Shown here: positions 17,412 to 24,352 of the stretch, one piece after another
How the letters are laid out: every line of letters begins with the position of its first letter
Numbering within the stretch: the first letter of the stretch is position 1
Assembly (NCBI GenBank): GCA_047620505.1
Contig: JBLHKS010000108.1
Coordinates: 1-24,353 of the forward strand
Direction: 5' to 3'
Origin: JBLHKS01 sp047620505
Lineage (GTDB): Bacteria > Verrucomicrobiota > Verrucomicrobiia > Verrucomicrobiales > DEV007
DNA length: 24,353 nucleotides
The notes under the pieces: generated by a model
Told to the model about the DNA's origin: nothing
Databases searched by the model: none
What the model saw: the letters and a program-made list of their open reading frames with translations, nothing else
Translations under genes and position numbers: made by a program

Positions 17412-18653
17412 CTATTTGCTTTTTATGCGAAGCGTCACCGGCTCGCCCGTGATCTTTAGCCCTGCAATCGTGATGAGCCCCTGCCCATCCACCGCACCCT
17501 CGCCTTTGGAATCGCTGAAAGACCACTCGAAGGCTGCTCCCGGCTTGAGTCGAAAATTTTGCAGACGGCGCAGGGTCACATCTGCGCTGGCTTCGTGAGG
17601 AATCTCGAATTCCGTTTTCAGGTCCTTGGTGGAAACGAGAAACAGTTCCGTTTCAAATTGGGCCGCAGTATCGGTCACGTTTTTCCAGCGAAAGAAGGCG
17701 TTGACCTGCCCGGAGGCCGCGTTCTTGAGATCATCGGGCCACGGTAGTTTGGTATTGTTCGAGGCGTTCGTGAATACGGCGTAGGCTTCGTTCCTTTTGA
17801 TACCTAACCAGTCGAACGAGTCGATGAGATCGTTGACCTCCATGATCTTGGCCGAGTTGTTCGCATGACCGAACGGCCCCCAATAAAGATAGAGCGCGTA
17901 TTTGCGGTCGTTCATCGCTTGCGCAAAACGATCATGGCCGGCGGACCAGCCGTCGTTCTGCCCGGAGTAGTCGATACAGACGGGCGGGTCGGGCAGGATC
18001 ACGTTTTCGGGGACGGTTTGCGGCGGGAAATACATGCGATTCGAGACGTGCTCGATCCCCGCCGGCACGTTGGCTTTGATCGCAGCGAAGACGTCGCCGT
18101 GGCGCATCCCAATGCCGAGCGTGCCGCTTCCACCCATGGAATTTCCTGACAGATACACACGATTCGGGTCAATCTCGTAGGTTTTCATGACCCATGCGAC
18201 CGTGTCCATCACCCGCTTCTCCACCGGCATCGGATCGCCGCCCGAATTCTTAGCGGTTAGCCCCTGATCTCTCAGATGCATCCCGCCCCACCACCAGTCG
18301 CCCTTGTTTTTGCGGCAGTCGACGTAGAGCGCGTAGTGATCGTCCGGCGCCCGATAGATGTCGTGATTGCCGACTGTTTTCGTGCAGTTCACGCAGGAAA
18401 ACACATCGTGACCGGCGGAATGCAGCACCACATAGAGCGGCGCGTTTTTGCGGGCGGTCGTCGGATGTACCACGATGAAGGTGTCCTGCTGCGGCGCCGC
18501 GTAACCCCATTCCGGCTTCACCCCGTGGTGGAAGGTTTCCATCGCGCGGCCCTTGATGGTCGGCTCTCCGACTTCGTCTTTGGCCGGAGTCCACTCATCG
18601 GCATGCAGCGTGACCGCCGCCAGAAGAAACAAGGTGGTGGATTTGATCTTCAT
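17412..18653 (-). CDS. Secreted alpha/beta hydrolase, PHB-depolymerase/feruloyl esterase-like
   Basis: A 413-residue protein with a short signal (1-18, cleavage after HAD likely). The alpha/beta-hydrolase core spans about 70-285. The nucleophile elbow GNSMGG places Ser172; Asp234 in GQNDGW and His263 in FGHANN complete a plausible triad. The region before it has a C-V-N-C pair (87-90) and an unusually Trp-rich DWWWGG loop (119-124) that could line a binding site. The last 90 residues are a small beta domain. The fold matches secreted esterases acting on polymers or carbohydrate esters; the exact substrate is unknown. It is followed after 23 bases by the LamG-containing dehydrogenase, which suggests a shared pathway. 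No Shine-Dalgarno sequence is seen. Confidence 0.8.
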   Translation of the reverse strand: MKIKSTTLFLLAAVTLHADEWTPAKDEVGEPTIKGRAMETFHHGVKPEWGYAAPQQDTFIVVHPTTARKNAPLYVVLHSAGHDVFSCVNCTKTVGNHDIYRAPDDHYALYVDCRKNKGDWWWGGMHLRDQGLTAKNSGGDPMPVEKRVMDTVAWVMKTYEIDPNRVYLSGNSMGGSGTLGIGMRHGDVFAAIKANVPAGIEHVSNRMYFPPQTVPENVILPDPPVCIDYSGQNDGWSAGHDRFAQAMNDRKYALYLYWGPFGHANNSAKIMEVNDLIDSFDWLGIKRNEAYAVFTNASNNTKLPWPDDLKNAASGQVNAFFRWKNVTDTAAQFETELFLVSTKDLKTEFEIPHEASADVTLRRLQNFRLKPGAAFEWSFSDSKGEGAVDGQGLITIAGLKITGEPVTLRIKSK

Positions 18654-18765
18654 GAGATTCTTTATGGGAAATATGCTCGGCAGGATAGGGCGGGGTTGGG
18701 CTCAAGGCGCGACAAAAACCAAGCGATGTGCGACATTCCTGCGAGTTGTGCCGCAGCCGGAAAGT

Positions 18766-18958
18766 TCATCTACCACTCGGCGCGGGAACGCCGAGCCGTT
18801 GCAAACGCCACGCGCGGTAAATCTGTTGATCTCCTTGTGCCTCGGACGGGAAATGCCTGCCGGGTCTTGGGATTCACCCAGAAATCATGATTTCCGTCGT
18901 GATAGTTGAAGTGGCAACCGCGCTTGGTCAGGTGCTTTTCCAGCTTACCGCGTTTCAT
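18766..18958 (-). pseudogene. hicA: hicA-like toxin relic with two single-base deletions
   Basis: The first 38 codons read as a HicA mRNA interferase: MKRGKLEKHLTKRGC at the start, then HDGNHDFWVNP with the catalytic-type His, and a hydrophobic AFPV strand. As it stands the frame then changes and ends at a TAG (18772-18770) after 62 codons. Adding one base near 18844 restores PRHKEINRFTARGVC, the normal HicA continuation; adding a second near 18802 restores RLGVPAPSGR and a TGA at 18768-18766. HicA toxins are double-stranded RNA-binding-fold ribonucleases of about 60-80 residues paired with HicB. No HicB gene is recognisable. Either the gene is decayed or two indels are assembly errors. Confidence 0.7.
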
Positions 18959-18961
18959 GTC

Positions 18962-19141
18962 TCACGCGACCGACCCAGCAAGTTCGGCGATCTGACCGGC
19001 GTACCGTTCGTGGCAGCGTCGAATCCCTTCGAAGGCATCGCCCGCCATTTCGAAAGTATCTGCTACCGAGTTTGCTTCGGTAATCAATTGCGGCTCGAAG
19101 TGACAGGTATCGCCAAAACGCCAAAGCTCGCTATTGGGCAT
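18962..19141 (-). CDS. Short unidentified ORF directly upstream of the hicA relic
   Basis: From the ATG at 19141 the frame gives 59 residues; without a start it is open back to 19240, just after a TGA. The peptide begins MPNSELWRFGD, is acidic and helix-prone in its second half (ADTFEMAGDAFEGIRR), and ends three bases before the hicA start. The other two minus-strand frames are closed by stops here. It shows no HicB features that I recognise. The position suggests a partner of the toxin relic or the remains of another gene whose 3' end carries the 33-base repeat. I do not recognise the family. Confidence 0.35.
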   Translation of the reverse strand: MPNSELWRFGDTCHFEPQLITEANSVADTFEMAGDAFEGIRRCHERYAGQIAELAGSVA

Positions 19142-19184
19142 AAGGTAGAGATGCCGAACCAAATCCTTGTTAGAAACGATAAAA

Positions 19185-19217
19185 CCGCTCGCCAGACCTC
19201 CTTGGAAATCCTCAGGC
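19185..19217. repeat. 33-base dispersed repeat, copy 1
   Basis: The first 25 bases (19185-19209) are identical to 24282-24306 and the next eight differ at two positions. On the minus strand it includes AAGGAGGT. In both copies the same minus-strand frame is open and reads E-N/D-FQGGLASG. Here it lies in the open stretch leading into the unidentified ORF upstream of the hicA relic. Confidence 0.75.
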
Positions 19218-19337
19218 GCGACGCATGCGCAATTCTTGACTCAGCGCCGCGGAAAGTCAGCCGTCTTGAACTCGCGCTTCCGATCCAGCATCACATCACA
19301 AAAAAATCCCCCTTTCTATCTGTTGCCCACTTCCGAT

Positions 19338-21263
19338 TCACAGCTCCGGCGCGCGGTAGAGGAACGAATCTGAACCCATCAGCGAAATCACCAGTTCGCG
19401 AAAACTCCCGCCGCTTTCTTCATAGGCTCGATTCGCCTCCTGCAAAGTCTTGGCATCGCGCACAGTCTCGTTGCGGCCCAGAAAGTAGCGGAATGCATAA
19501 CGCACAAACACTTCCTGAGTCCGTTTCGACTTCGCGAGGCGATGAATCAGTTCGATCGCGTTCGGCACATCGCCGTCGACGCTCGGGTCCCCGATTTCGA
19601 TGATGGCTCCGGAGGTGACGACGGGCTTGCGGAGTTCGTTGAGGCGGTAACGACCGAAATGATCGTAACTCTCAAACGGCATGCCGAGCGGGTTCATCTG
19701 GCGATGACATTTCCAGCAGTAGGCGTCGTTACGGATCACTTCGAAGCGCTCCCGTAGAGTCTTCTCATCGTCTTCCGGCACCACGGCGCAGACGCTGATG
19801 GGCAAATCCGGCACGGTTCCGCCTAACAGATGTTCCAGAACCCATTTCCCGCGTCGCACAGGGTCGTTGTCGAAATTTCCGGAATGAGCCACGAGCCATG
19901 AGGGCTGTGTGAGGACGCCCGCCCGCTCTTCGGTATCGAGTTTGATCAATCCGTCGCGCCACTTCCAGTCGCCGGGCAAATTGTAGATCCGGTGGTTTCG
20001 CGGCAGATCGCTTTCGTCATTGATGAAGGATAGATTGGTGGTCAGGAGATGCCGGAGAACATCCCGGTCTTCGGTCACGATGTGCTCGATCAGCCGCTGA
20101 GTATCGCGCGTCAGGACCGAAGCATTGAAGTCAACGCCGGCGGGAACTTCCTTGAAAACGGCCGTTGCTTTTCGGTAATCAAAATACTCGCCAAAGAACG
20201 CGAGAACGCGTGCATTCGGTTTTTCGCCGCCGATGATTTCGCGGACCAGCTGGGCAACCTCCTCGCGCGTGGCCAACTCAGCATTCTTCGTCTCGTGAAT
20301 CGCCGGATGCGGATGGGTATCGGTCAGGGTGTGATGAACGGCTTGCAGGATCTCGTGCTTTGTCAGGCGGCGGCGGCCATGCTCGTCAAGCTCGCCAGAG
20401 CCGAGTTCCAAGCGGTAGAGCGAATCCGGCTTGAGCACGGGCACAGCCAACGCGGCGCGCCCTGCTTGGAGGCGGCCATGCGCTTCGGTCACGGCGTCGT
20501 AGAGTTGGCGAACCCGGGAGATTTCTTCTTCGGTCGCGGGACGGTCCAGAGTCTGGTAGAACTGCCAGCTCAACGTCTTCGCGAATTCTTCTTCCGTGGG
20601 TGCATTGTCAGGATGGAGAATCGGAAAGTAGACCGCTTGCGCTTTGGTTCCTTCGACCGCGGTTAGCTTGTCGCCGACGAGTTGGATCTGCGTGACCGAC
20701 TCCAGCAGCTGCTGGGTGTTGCGCAGCACGATTTCGGCCGAGGATTCGTCGACGGAGAACAACGCGCTGAAGTCGCTGATCTGTTGGCCGGGCAGCATCG
20801 AGAACGGCTGGATGCCCTGACGGTTTTTGTGAGTGTAAGTTTCCGGCCGTTTACGCCAGAGTCGAACCGGGGTAGCGGGCGATGGATGCGGGTCGGCGCG
20901 GAAGAGCGCGTCGTGATCGACGTAGTTTCCGTAGTTAGGCCATTCGAGCCGGTTGACGACGTGGTGACCAGCTCCGCGGAGCGAATCGCCAATCCAAGCG
21001 GCGAACTGCTGCTTCGCTTCGAAGTCAGGCTGCCGCTTGTCTTTCGGCGGCATTTGGCTGAGCTGAACCTGATCCAGAATCGCGGCCCAAGTCTCTGGTT
21101 TGGCGTCTCCAAAATTCGCGATCGATTCGAGCGAGAGCGAACCCTTCTTCGTTTCGTCGTCGTGGCAGTCGATGCAATGGCGATCGAGGAAATCAGCCGG
21201 ATCCGCCGCAGTCAGGATCGAGGCCGTCGCGAAAAAACTAATGCTTGAGATCCAGACCTTCAT
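19338..21263 (-). CDS. DUF1592/DUF1588/DUF1585 secreted cytochrome-type protein
   Basis: A 641-residue protein with a signal (1-19). Residues about 22-95 form a planctomycete-type cytochrome c domain with CIDCH at 30-34 and SQMPP (about 69-73) as the probable axial Met loop. A diverged DUF1587-like stretch (VVNRLEWPNYGNYVDHD) is followed by DUF1595-like (FYQTLDRPATEEE) and DUF1592 regions. DUF1588 contains QPSWLVAHSG, a second heme-type site CWKCH and MNPLGMPFESYDHFGRYR. DUF1585 closes the protein (FVRYAFRYFLGR...DSFLYR). It seems somewhat shorter than typical members of about 750-850 residues. The family normally pairs with DUF1552; here the DUF1552 gene is two genes upstream, and the start overlaps the caspase-FGE stop (ATGA). 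It is probably a di-heme surface protein of unknown reaction. Confidence 0.93.
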   Translation of the reverse strand: MKVWISSISFFATASILTAADPADFLDRHCIDCHDDETKKGSLSLESIANFGDAKPETWAAILDQVQLSQMPPKDKRQPDFEAKQQFAAWIGDSLRGAGHHVVNRLEWPNYGNYVDHDALFRADPHPSPATPVRLWRKRPETYTHKNRQGIQPFSMLPGQQISDFSALFSVDESSAEIVLRNTQQLLESVTQIQLVGDKLTAVEGTKAQAVYFPILHPDNAPTEEEFAKTLSWQFYQTLDRPATEEEISRVRQLYDAVTEAHGRLQAGRAALAVPVLKPDSLYRLELGSGELDEHGRRRLTKHEILQAVHHTLTDTHPHPAIHETKNAELATREEVAQLVREIIGGEKPNARVLAFFGEYFDYRKATAVFKEVPAGVDFNASVLTRDTQRLIEHIVTEDRDVLRHLLTTNLSFINDESDLPRNHRIYNLPGDWKWRDGLIKLDTEERAGVLTQPSWLVAHSGNFDNDPVRRGKWVLEHLLGGTVPDLPISVCAVVPEDDEKTLRERFEVIRNDAYCWKCHRQMNPLGMPFESYDHFGRYRLNELRKPVVTSGAIIEIGDPSVDGDVPNAIELIHRLAKSKRTQEVFVRYAFRYFLGRNETVRDAKTLQEANRAYEESGGSFRELVISLMGSDSFLYRAPEL

Positions 21264-22807
21264 TTGCGCTTCAGGACGAGGCGAATTCCCAGAAAGTTCT
21301 CCGTCGTGTTCTCACGAGCTTTGAAGGTGAACTGCCCGCGGAACGCCGAACGACAATATTGCGGTGTGCTGAGCCAGCTGCCGCCCTTACAAACCCACCC
21401 CAACTTGATATCAAATTCCTCCGGCGGCGTTCGTTCGGCGTGGTAGGGCGTCGACGTCAGCTCAGCCAGATTGCCATGGACATCGTGCAGCCCCCATGGA
21501 TTCGGCGGAAACAGACCGATCGGCGCCGTTTCCGCATTCCCATCGTTCCAGACCTTGTGCGCGTAGCTGAACATGCCGGTTTGGCGGTCGCCGCGATTGG
21601 GTGGCTTGTCAGGATCCCAGTTCTTCGCGATCTCGCCGAACGACAAACTCTCTCGCAACGTCCGGTCCGCGAAATTGCCGTGATGGGCGAGATTGGGGGG
21701 ATCGTTCCCGAAACTGTACTCGGTCGTGGTCCCGGCACGGGCGGCGTACTCCCACTCCGCTTCCGTCGGCAACGCGTAAACCCAGCCGGCTGGCGCGGTC
21801 TCGTTCAACTTGGCGAGCAGGCCCTTCAAATCGCCGTCCCGGAACTTGTTCAGAGGCATGAGACCGTGATCTCCCGTCGAAAGATAAATACCGGCCCGCC
21901 CAATCGTCGTGAGGAGGTTTCCACGCGTGAACTCGTATTTCATCATCCAGAAGCCTTCTGGAATCTCGACCTCGACCTGCAACTCGTCGGGATCGCGCAT
22001 CGTCGCCGAATCGTGGCTGCCAATCGTGAACTCGCCCGCCGGAATCCAGCAGAAAACCAGGCCAGCTTCTGAAATCCACTCTTCGCCCGGCCCAGCAGCT
22101 GCTGAGACTTCGCTAACCGCTTTCGACGCGGGCTCGGTCAAAACCCGCGAATCCTCCAGAGTCGACTGGCGAGCTGCTGCGATCGAATCCAGCGACTGCC
22201 CGGATTCCAGAGCCGTCGCAAGCCGCTTGGCGAACGGCGACGTTCCTTCCGCGGCCGACTCTAACACTTCGCCAAAATCCGCCGCGTAAATCACGAGGCT
22301 CCCCGGCGGCAACTCCTCGATTTCGACGACGCCAGCCTCGTAATCTGGAATTTGCATCGGATGCCGGTAACTCCCGTCGACGAGCGCGATGAACGTCGCG
22401 CCGTTGCTCTTCTTTTGGAGTTCTGTCAGGATCGCACGCACACCCTGCGGTTGAAATCCGGCGATGTGATTCTGCGCGATTGGACGAGCATCGATGGGCA
22501 GCAAAACATTATCGCCGCGCACACCGCTGAGCGCATAACCGGAAAAGTAGACAAGCGCCGTCCCTCGCGTTGGGACGCTGGCCGCGAAGTCAGTGATCGC
22601 GGCTTGAAACTCCTCGCGCTTGAGATTTTCAAGCAGCGTAACCCGAAAGCCAGCCTTCCGCAGCGCATCCCCGACCAACTTCGCGTCGGCGGCTGGAGTA
22701 ACGAGTTCAGCATCCGGGTAAGCCGCGTTGCCGATCACGAGCGCAACCCGATGCTCGGCCAGCGCGCTCGAAACGAGTCCCAACAACAAGAACAGAGCGG
22801 TCCTCAT
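21260..22807 (-). CDS. Secreted caspase-fold (pseudocaspase) plus FGE-sulfatase domain protein
   Basis: The ATG at 22807 gives 515 residues with a signal (1-17, SALA); the open frame to 23026 lies inside the DUF1552 gene. Residues about 19-220 are a C14-type caspase fold (ALVIGNAAY, DAKLVGDALRKAGF, LLPIDAR). The catalytic His position in FSGH is Tyr91 (FSGY) and the Cys position in D-A-C is Ser146 (VDGS), so protease activity of the usual kind is not expected. Residues about 248-515 are an FGE-sulfatase (SUMF1-like) domain with WIPAGEF, LPTEAEWEYAARAG, NPWGLHDVHGN and GGSW...YCRSAFR. Only the second of the two cysteines of true FGE is present. Both ends are ATGA overlaps with the DUF1552 and DUF1592-type genes. 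A sensing or structural role is inferred. Confidence 0.9.
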   Translation of the reverse strand: MRTALFLLLGLVSSALAEHRVALVIGNAAYPDAELVTPAADAKLVGDALRKAGFRVTLLENLKREEFQAAITDFAASVPTRGTALVYFSGYALSGVRGDNVLLPIDARPIAQNHIAGFQPQGVRAILTELQKKSNGATFIALVDGSYRHPMQIPDYEAGVVEIEELPPGSLVIYAADFGEVLESAAEGTSPFAKRLATALESGQSLDSIAAARQSTLEDSRVLTEPASKAVSEVSAAAGPGEEWISEAGLVFCWIPAGEFTIGSHDSATMRDPDELQVEVEIPEGFWMMKYEFTRGNLLTTIGRAGIYLSTGDHGLMPLNKFRDGDLKGLLAKLNETAPAGWVYALPTEAEWEYAARAGTTTEYSFGNDPPNLAHHGNFADRTLRESLSFGEIAKNWDPDKPPNRGDRQTGMFSYAHKVWNDGNAETAPIGLFPPNPWGLHDVHGNLAELTSTPYHAERTPPEEFDIKLGWVCKGGSWLSTPQYCRSAFRGQFTFKARENTTENFLGIRLVLKRK

Positions 22808-24174
22808 GCCCACAACTCCGGCATCGGCCCTCGCTGCTCGATCACGCCTTCGAGTTCGGAATCCAACGTGCCAAACGAGTCGACCGGTGCTCCGATCGCG
22901 TGCATCAGCGCGGTGTAAAAACCGCCAGTCGTGCGGTGACCTTCCGAGCCATATTTCGGCACGTTGATGAACCGGCCACCCGCCTTCAAGCGGCCACTCA
23001 GATCGCCTAACATGAGCATCGGCCACTCGTAACAGGTCGAGTGATGATTCTCCGCACTGTCGCTCAAATAGACGATCAAGGTGTTGTCCATCATCGAGCC
23101 GCCGCCCTCCGGCACGGCCTCTAACGTGTCCACCAACTTCGCCAGCAACTCCATGTGAAACTGGCGAATCTTTACCGCCATCTCCGCAGCGCCGTCGATC
23201 TGTTGGTGGCCGATCTGATGCTTGTCGACGTTGATTCCGAGCCCGCGGAAGGTCACATCGAAATGCGGACTGCCCGCGCCCGAGGCGAGCGTAACCGTGT
23301 TTGTCAGCCCTGTGATCAGCGCCGTCGCCGCCATTTCAAAATGGGCGTCAAGCCGCTCCGTCTCGACCTGCGATTCGTAAACCGCGTCGCGTTTCGGATG
23401 AATCTTCTTCGGATCGATCTCGCCGAGCTTAGCCTGACGACTGGCGATGTTTGAAAACGCGTCGGCGTACTGCTGAAGCTTCTGAGCTTCATCGTAAGGA
23501 AGCTGCCGTTCCAGCCGTTTGATGTCGTCGACCATGAAATCGAGCAGCATCGACTGCGTCCCGACCTCGGCCTTCGGATTGCCTCCCAGAATCTTGCCGA
23601 ACAGCATTTTGTAAGCGAGATCCGGATTCGCATAGATCGGAACTTTCTGATTCGGGCCGGAAGCGGAGCACCCGTAAATGATATTTGGCTGAGGATTACG
23701 GGAAATGCCGAGCGCAACGTGCTGGAAAATCGCCGGATTCGCTTTCGCCATCGCCGCGTCGATCGTGATGTCCTTCGCCCCTGCCCGTCCGGAGTAAGCC
23801 CCCAGCGCGCCGAAATCGTTCGAATGCCCGCCGCCGCAAACTCTGCCGGAGAGCCCTTGCAGAATCGTCAGCCGATCCGTGTGGCGCGCCAGCGGCGTGA
23901 GCGGCTCCGGCAGCTCGAAATCCGAGAGCCGCAGATCGATGAGCTTTTCCTCGGCGCTCTGCGAAATGTGCGTGTTTCGCAGGTTCGGCATCTCGGCTCG
24001 CGGGACGCCAACCGGCTGAACGTGTTCGGCAGGCAGCCCGTTGCCTTCGACGAGGAACACCACGCGCTTCGGCGTCTCGCCAGCAGCTGCCGCTTCAAGA
24101 TGAGAGAGAAATGGTGTCAGCAGCGGCGCGGCGCCCCCGAGAGAGACGGACTTGAGCAGAGATCGGCGATTCAT
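22804..24174 (-). CDS. DUF1552 family exported protein
   Basis: A 456-residue protein that starts MNRRSLLKSVSLGGAAP, a Tat-like signal ending near residue 31. DUF1552 covers most of the rest: FLVEGNGLP, GLSGRVCGGGHSND (about 107-120), DAAMAK, MLLDFMVDDIKRLERQL, RLDAHFEMA, the LLAKLVDTLEAVPEGGGSMMDNTLIVYLSD segment (in which a stop of the dimetal-type fold would sit), ENHHS, and the C-terminal FYTALMHAIGAPVDSFG...ELWA. The family has no known reaction and is normally encoded next to DUF1592-type proteins, as here. It is the first gene of a three-gene coupled operon; a candidate promoter lies just upstream. Its stop overlaps the caspase-FGE start by four bases. Confidence 0.93.
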   Translation of the reverse strand: MNRRSLLKSVSLGGAAPLLTPFLSHLEAAAAGETPKRVVFLVEGNGLPAEHVQPVGVPRAEMPNLRNTHISQSAEEKLIDLRLSDFELPEPLTPLARHTDRLTILQGLSGRVCGGGHSNDFGALGAYSGRAGAKDITIDAAMAKANPAIFQHVALGISRNPQPNIIYGCSASGPNQKVPIYANPDLAYKMLFGKILGGNPKAEVGTQSMLLDFMVDDIKRLERQLPYDEAQKLQQYADAFSNIASRQAKLGEIDPKKIHPKRDAVYESQVETERLDAHFEMAATALITGLTNTVTLASGAGSPHFDVTFRGLGINVDKHQIGHQQIDGAAEMAVKIRQFHMELLAKLVDTLEAVPEGGGSMMDNTLIVYLSDSAENHHSTCYEWPMLMLGDLSGRLKAGGRFINVPKYGSEGHRTTGGFYTALMHAIGAPVDSFGTLDSELEGVIEQRGPMPELWA

Positions 24175-24191
24175 CGTTTTCTACACGCTGG

Positions 24192-24218
24192 ATTCTATCG
24201 GATCTTGCCTGTTTTCAA
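24192..24218 (-). promoter_or_regulatory. Candidate promoter for the DUF1552 operon
   Basis: On the minus strand TTGAAA (24218-24213) and TAGAAT (24197-24192) each match the sigma-70 consensus at five of six positions, with a 15-base spacer, shorter than the ideal 17. The -10 lies about 17 bases before the ATG at 24174. It is the AT-richest part of the 85-base gap between the upstream gene end and the operon. Promoter rules for this phylum are not well known to me. Confidence 0.35.
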
Positions 24219-24259
24219 GGGCTATCCCGGTCCAAACGCGCAGCTTAGAACCCGCGCCA

Positions 24260-24352
24260 TCAGGCCAATTCCTTCACGGTGCCGCTCGCCAGACCTCCTT
24301 GGAAATTCTCGGGCTCCGGCATGCCGATTCGCTCGACAACGGTTTTCCAGAC
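24260..24352 (-). CDS. C-terminal end of an unidentified gene, cut by the window edge
   Basis: Thirty codons and a TGA are visible, reading VWKTVVERIGMPEPENFQGG, then LASGTVKELA. Third-position GC is high, as expected for a real gene here. The pattern (helix, R/I-G, x-P, FxGG, acidic or polar turn, KELA end) resembles the C-terminal tail of DUF1552/DUF1501-type proteins such as the neighbour's FYTALMHAIGAPVDSFG...ELWA, but this is weak evidence. The 33-base repeat lies within it. It ends 86 bases before the DUF1552 start. Confidence 0.5.
   Translation of the reverse strand, partial: VWKTVVERIGMPEPENFQGGLASGTVKELA
24282..24314. repeat. 33-base dispersed repeat, copy 2
   Basis: Partner of 19185-19217, with 31 of 33 positions identical and the first 25 in an unbroken match. 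In this copy the repeat lies inside the 3' end of the partial gene at the right edge, in the frame E-N-FQGGLASG. Confidence 0.75.

Larger units (their letters stand above)
18654..19337. other. Gap between gene blocks with relics and a repeat
   Basis: These 684 bases hold no confident intact gene. They contain the hicA-like relic, a short open frame of unknown nature, and one copy of a 33-base repeat, all listed separately. A run of seven T on the minus strand (19306-19300) lies about 30 bases after the stop of the DUF1592-type gene, but no stem precedes it, so a terminator is not claimed. An inverted repeat CTCGGCG/CGCCGAG (18776-18782 and 18789-18795) lies within the relic. Confidence 0.6.

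Noticed and set aside
17388..17526. Longer N-terminus for the large dehydrogenase gene
   Set aside because: The added 46 codons overlap the upstream hydrolase gene and lack a signal peptide; the GTG at 17388 opens directly on a good signal. Similar extensions to 23026, 9706, 8729 and 3432 were rejected for the same reason.
18776..18795. Inverted repeat CTCGGCG...CGCCGAG as a terminator
   Set aside because: It has a stable-looking seven-base stem but no T run on either strand and lies within the hicA relic.
18962..19162. Calling the short ORF upstream of the hicA relic a HicB antitoxin
   Set aside because: None of the HicB partial RNase H-like or ribbon-helix-helix features are visible and the order is reversed from the usual hicA-hicB.
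19300..19306. T7 run after the DUF1592-type gene as an intrinsic terminator
   Set aside because: There is no GC-rich stem directly before it.
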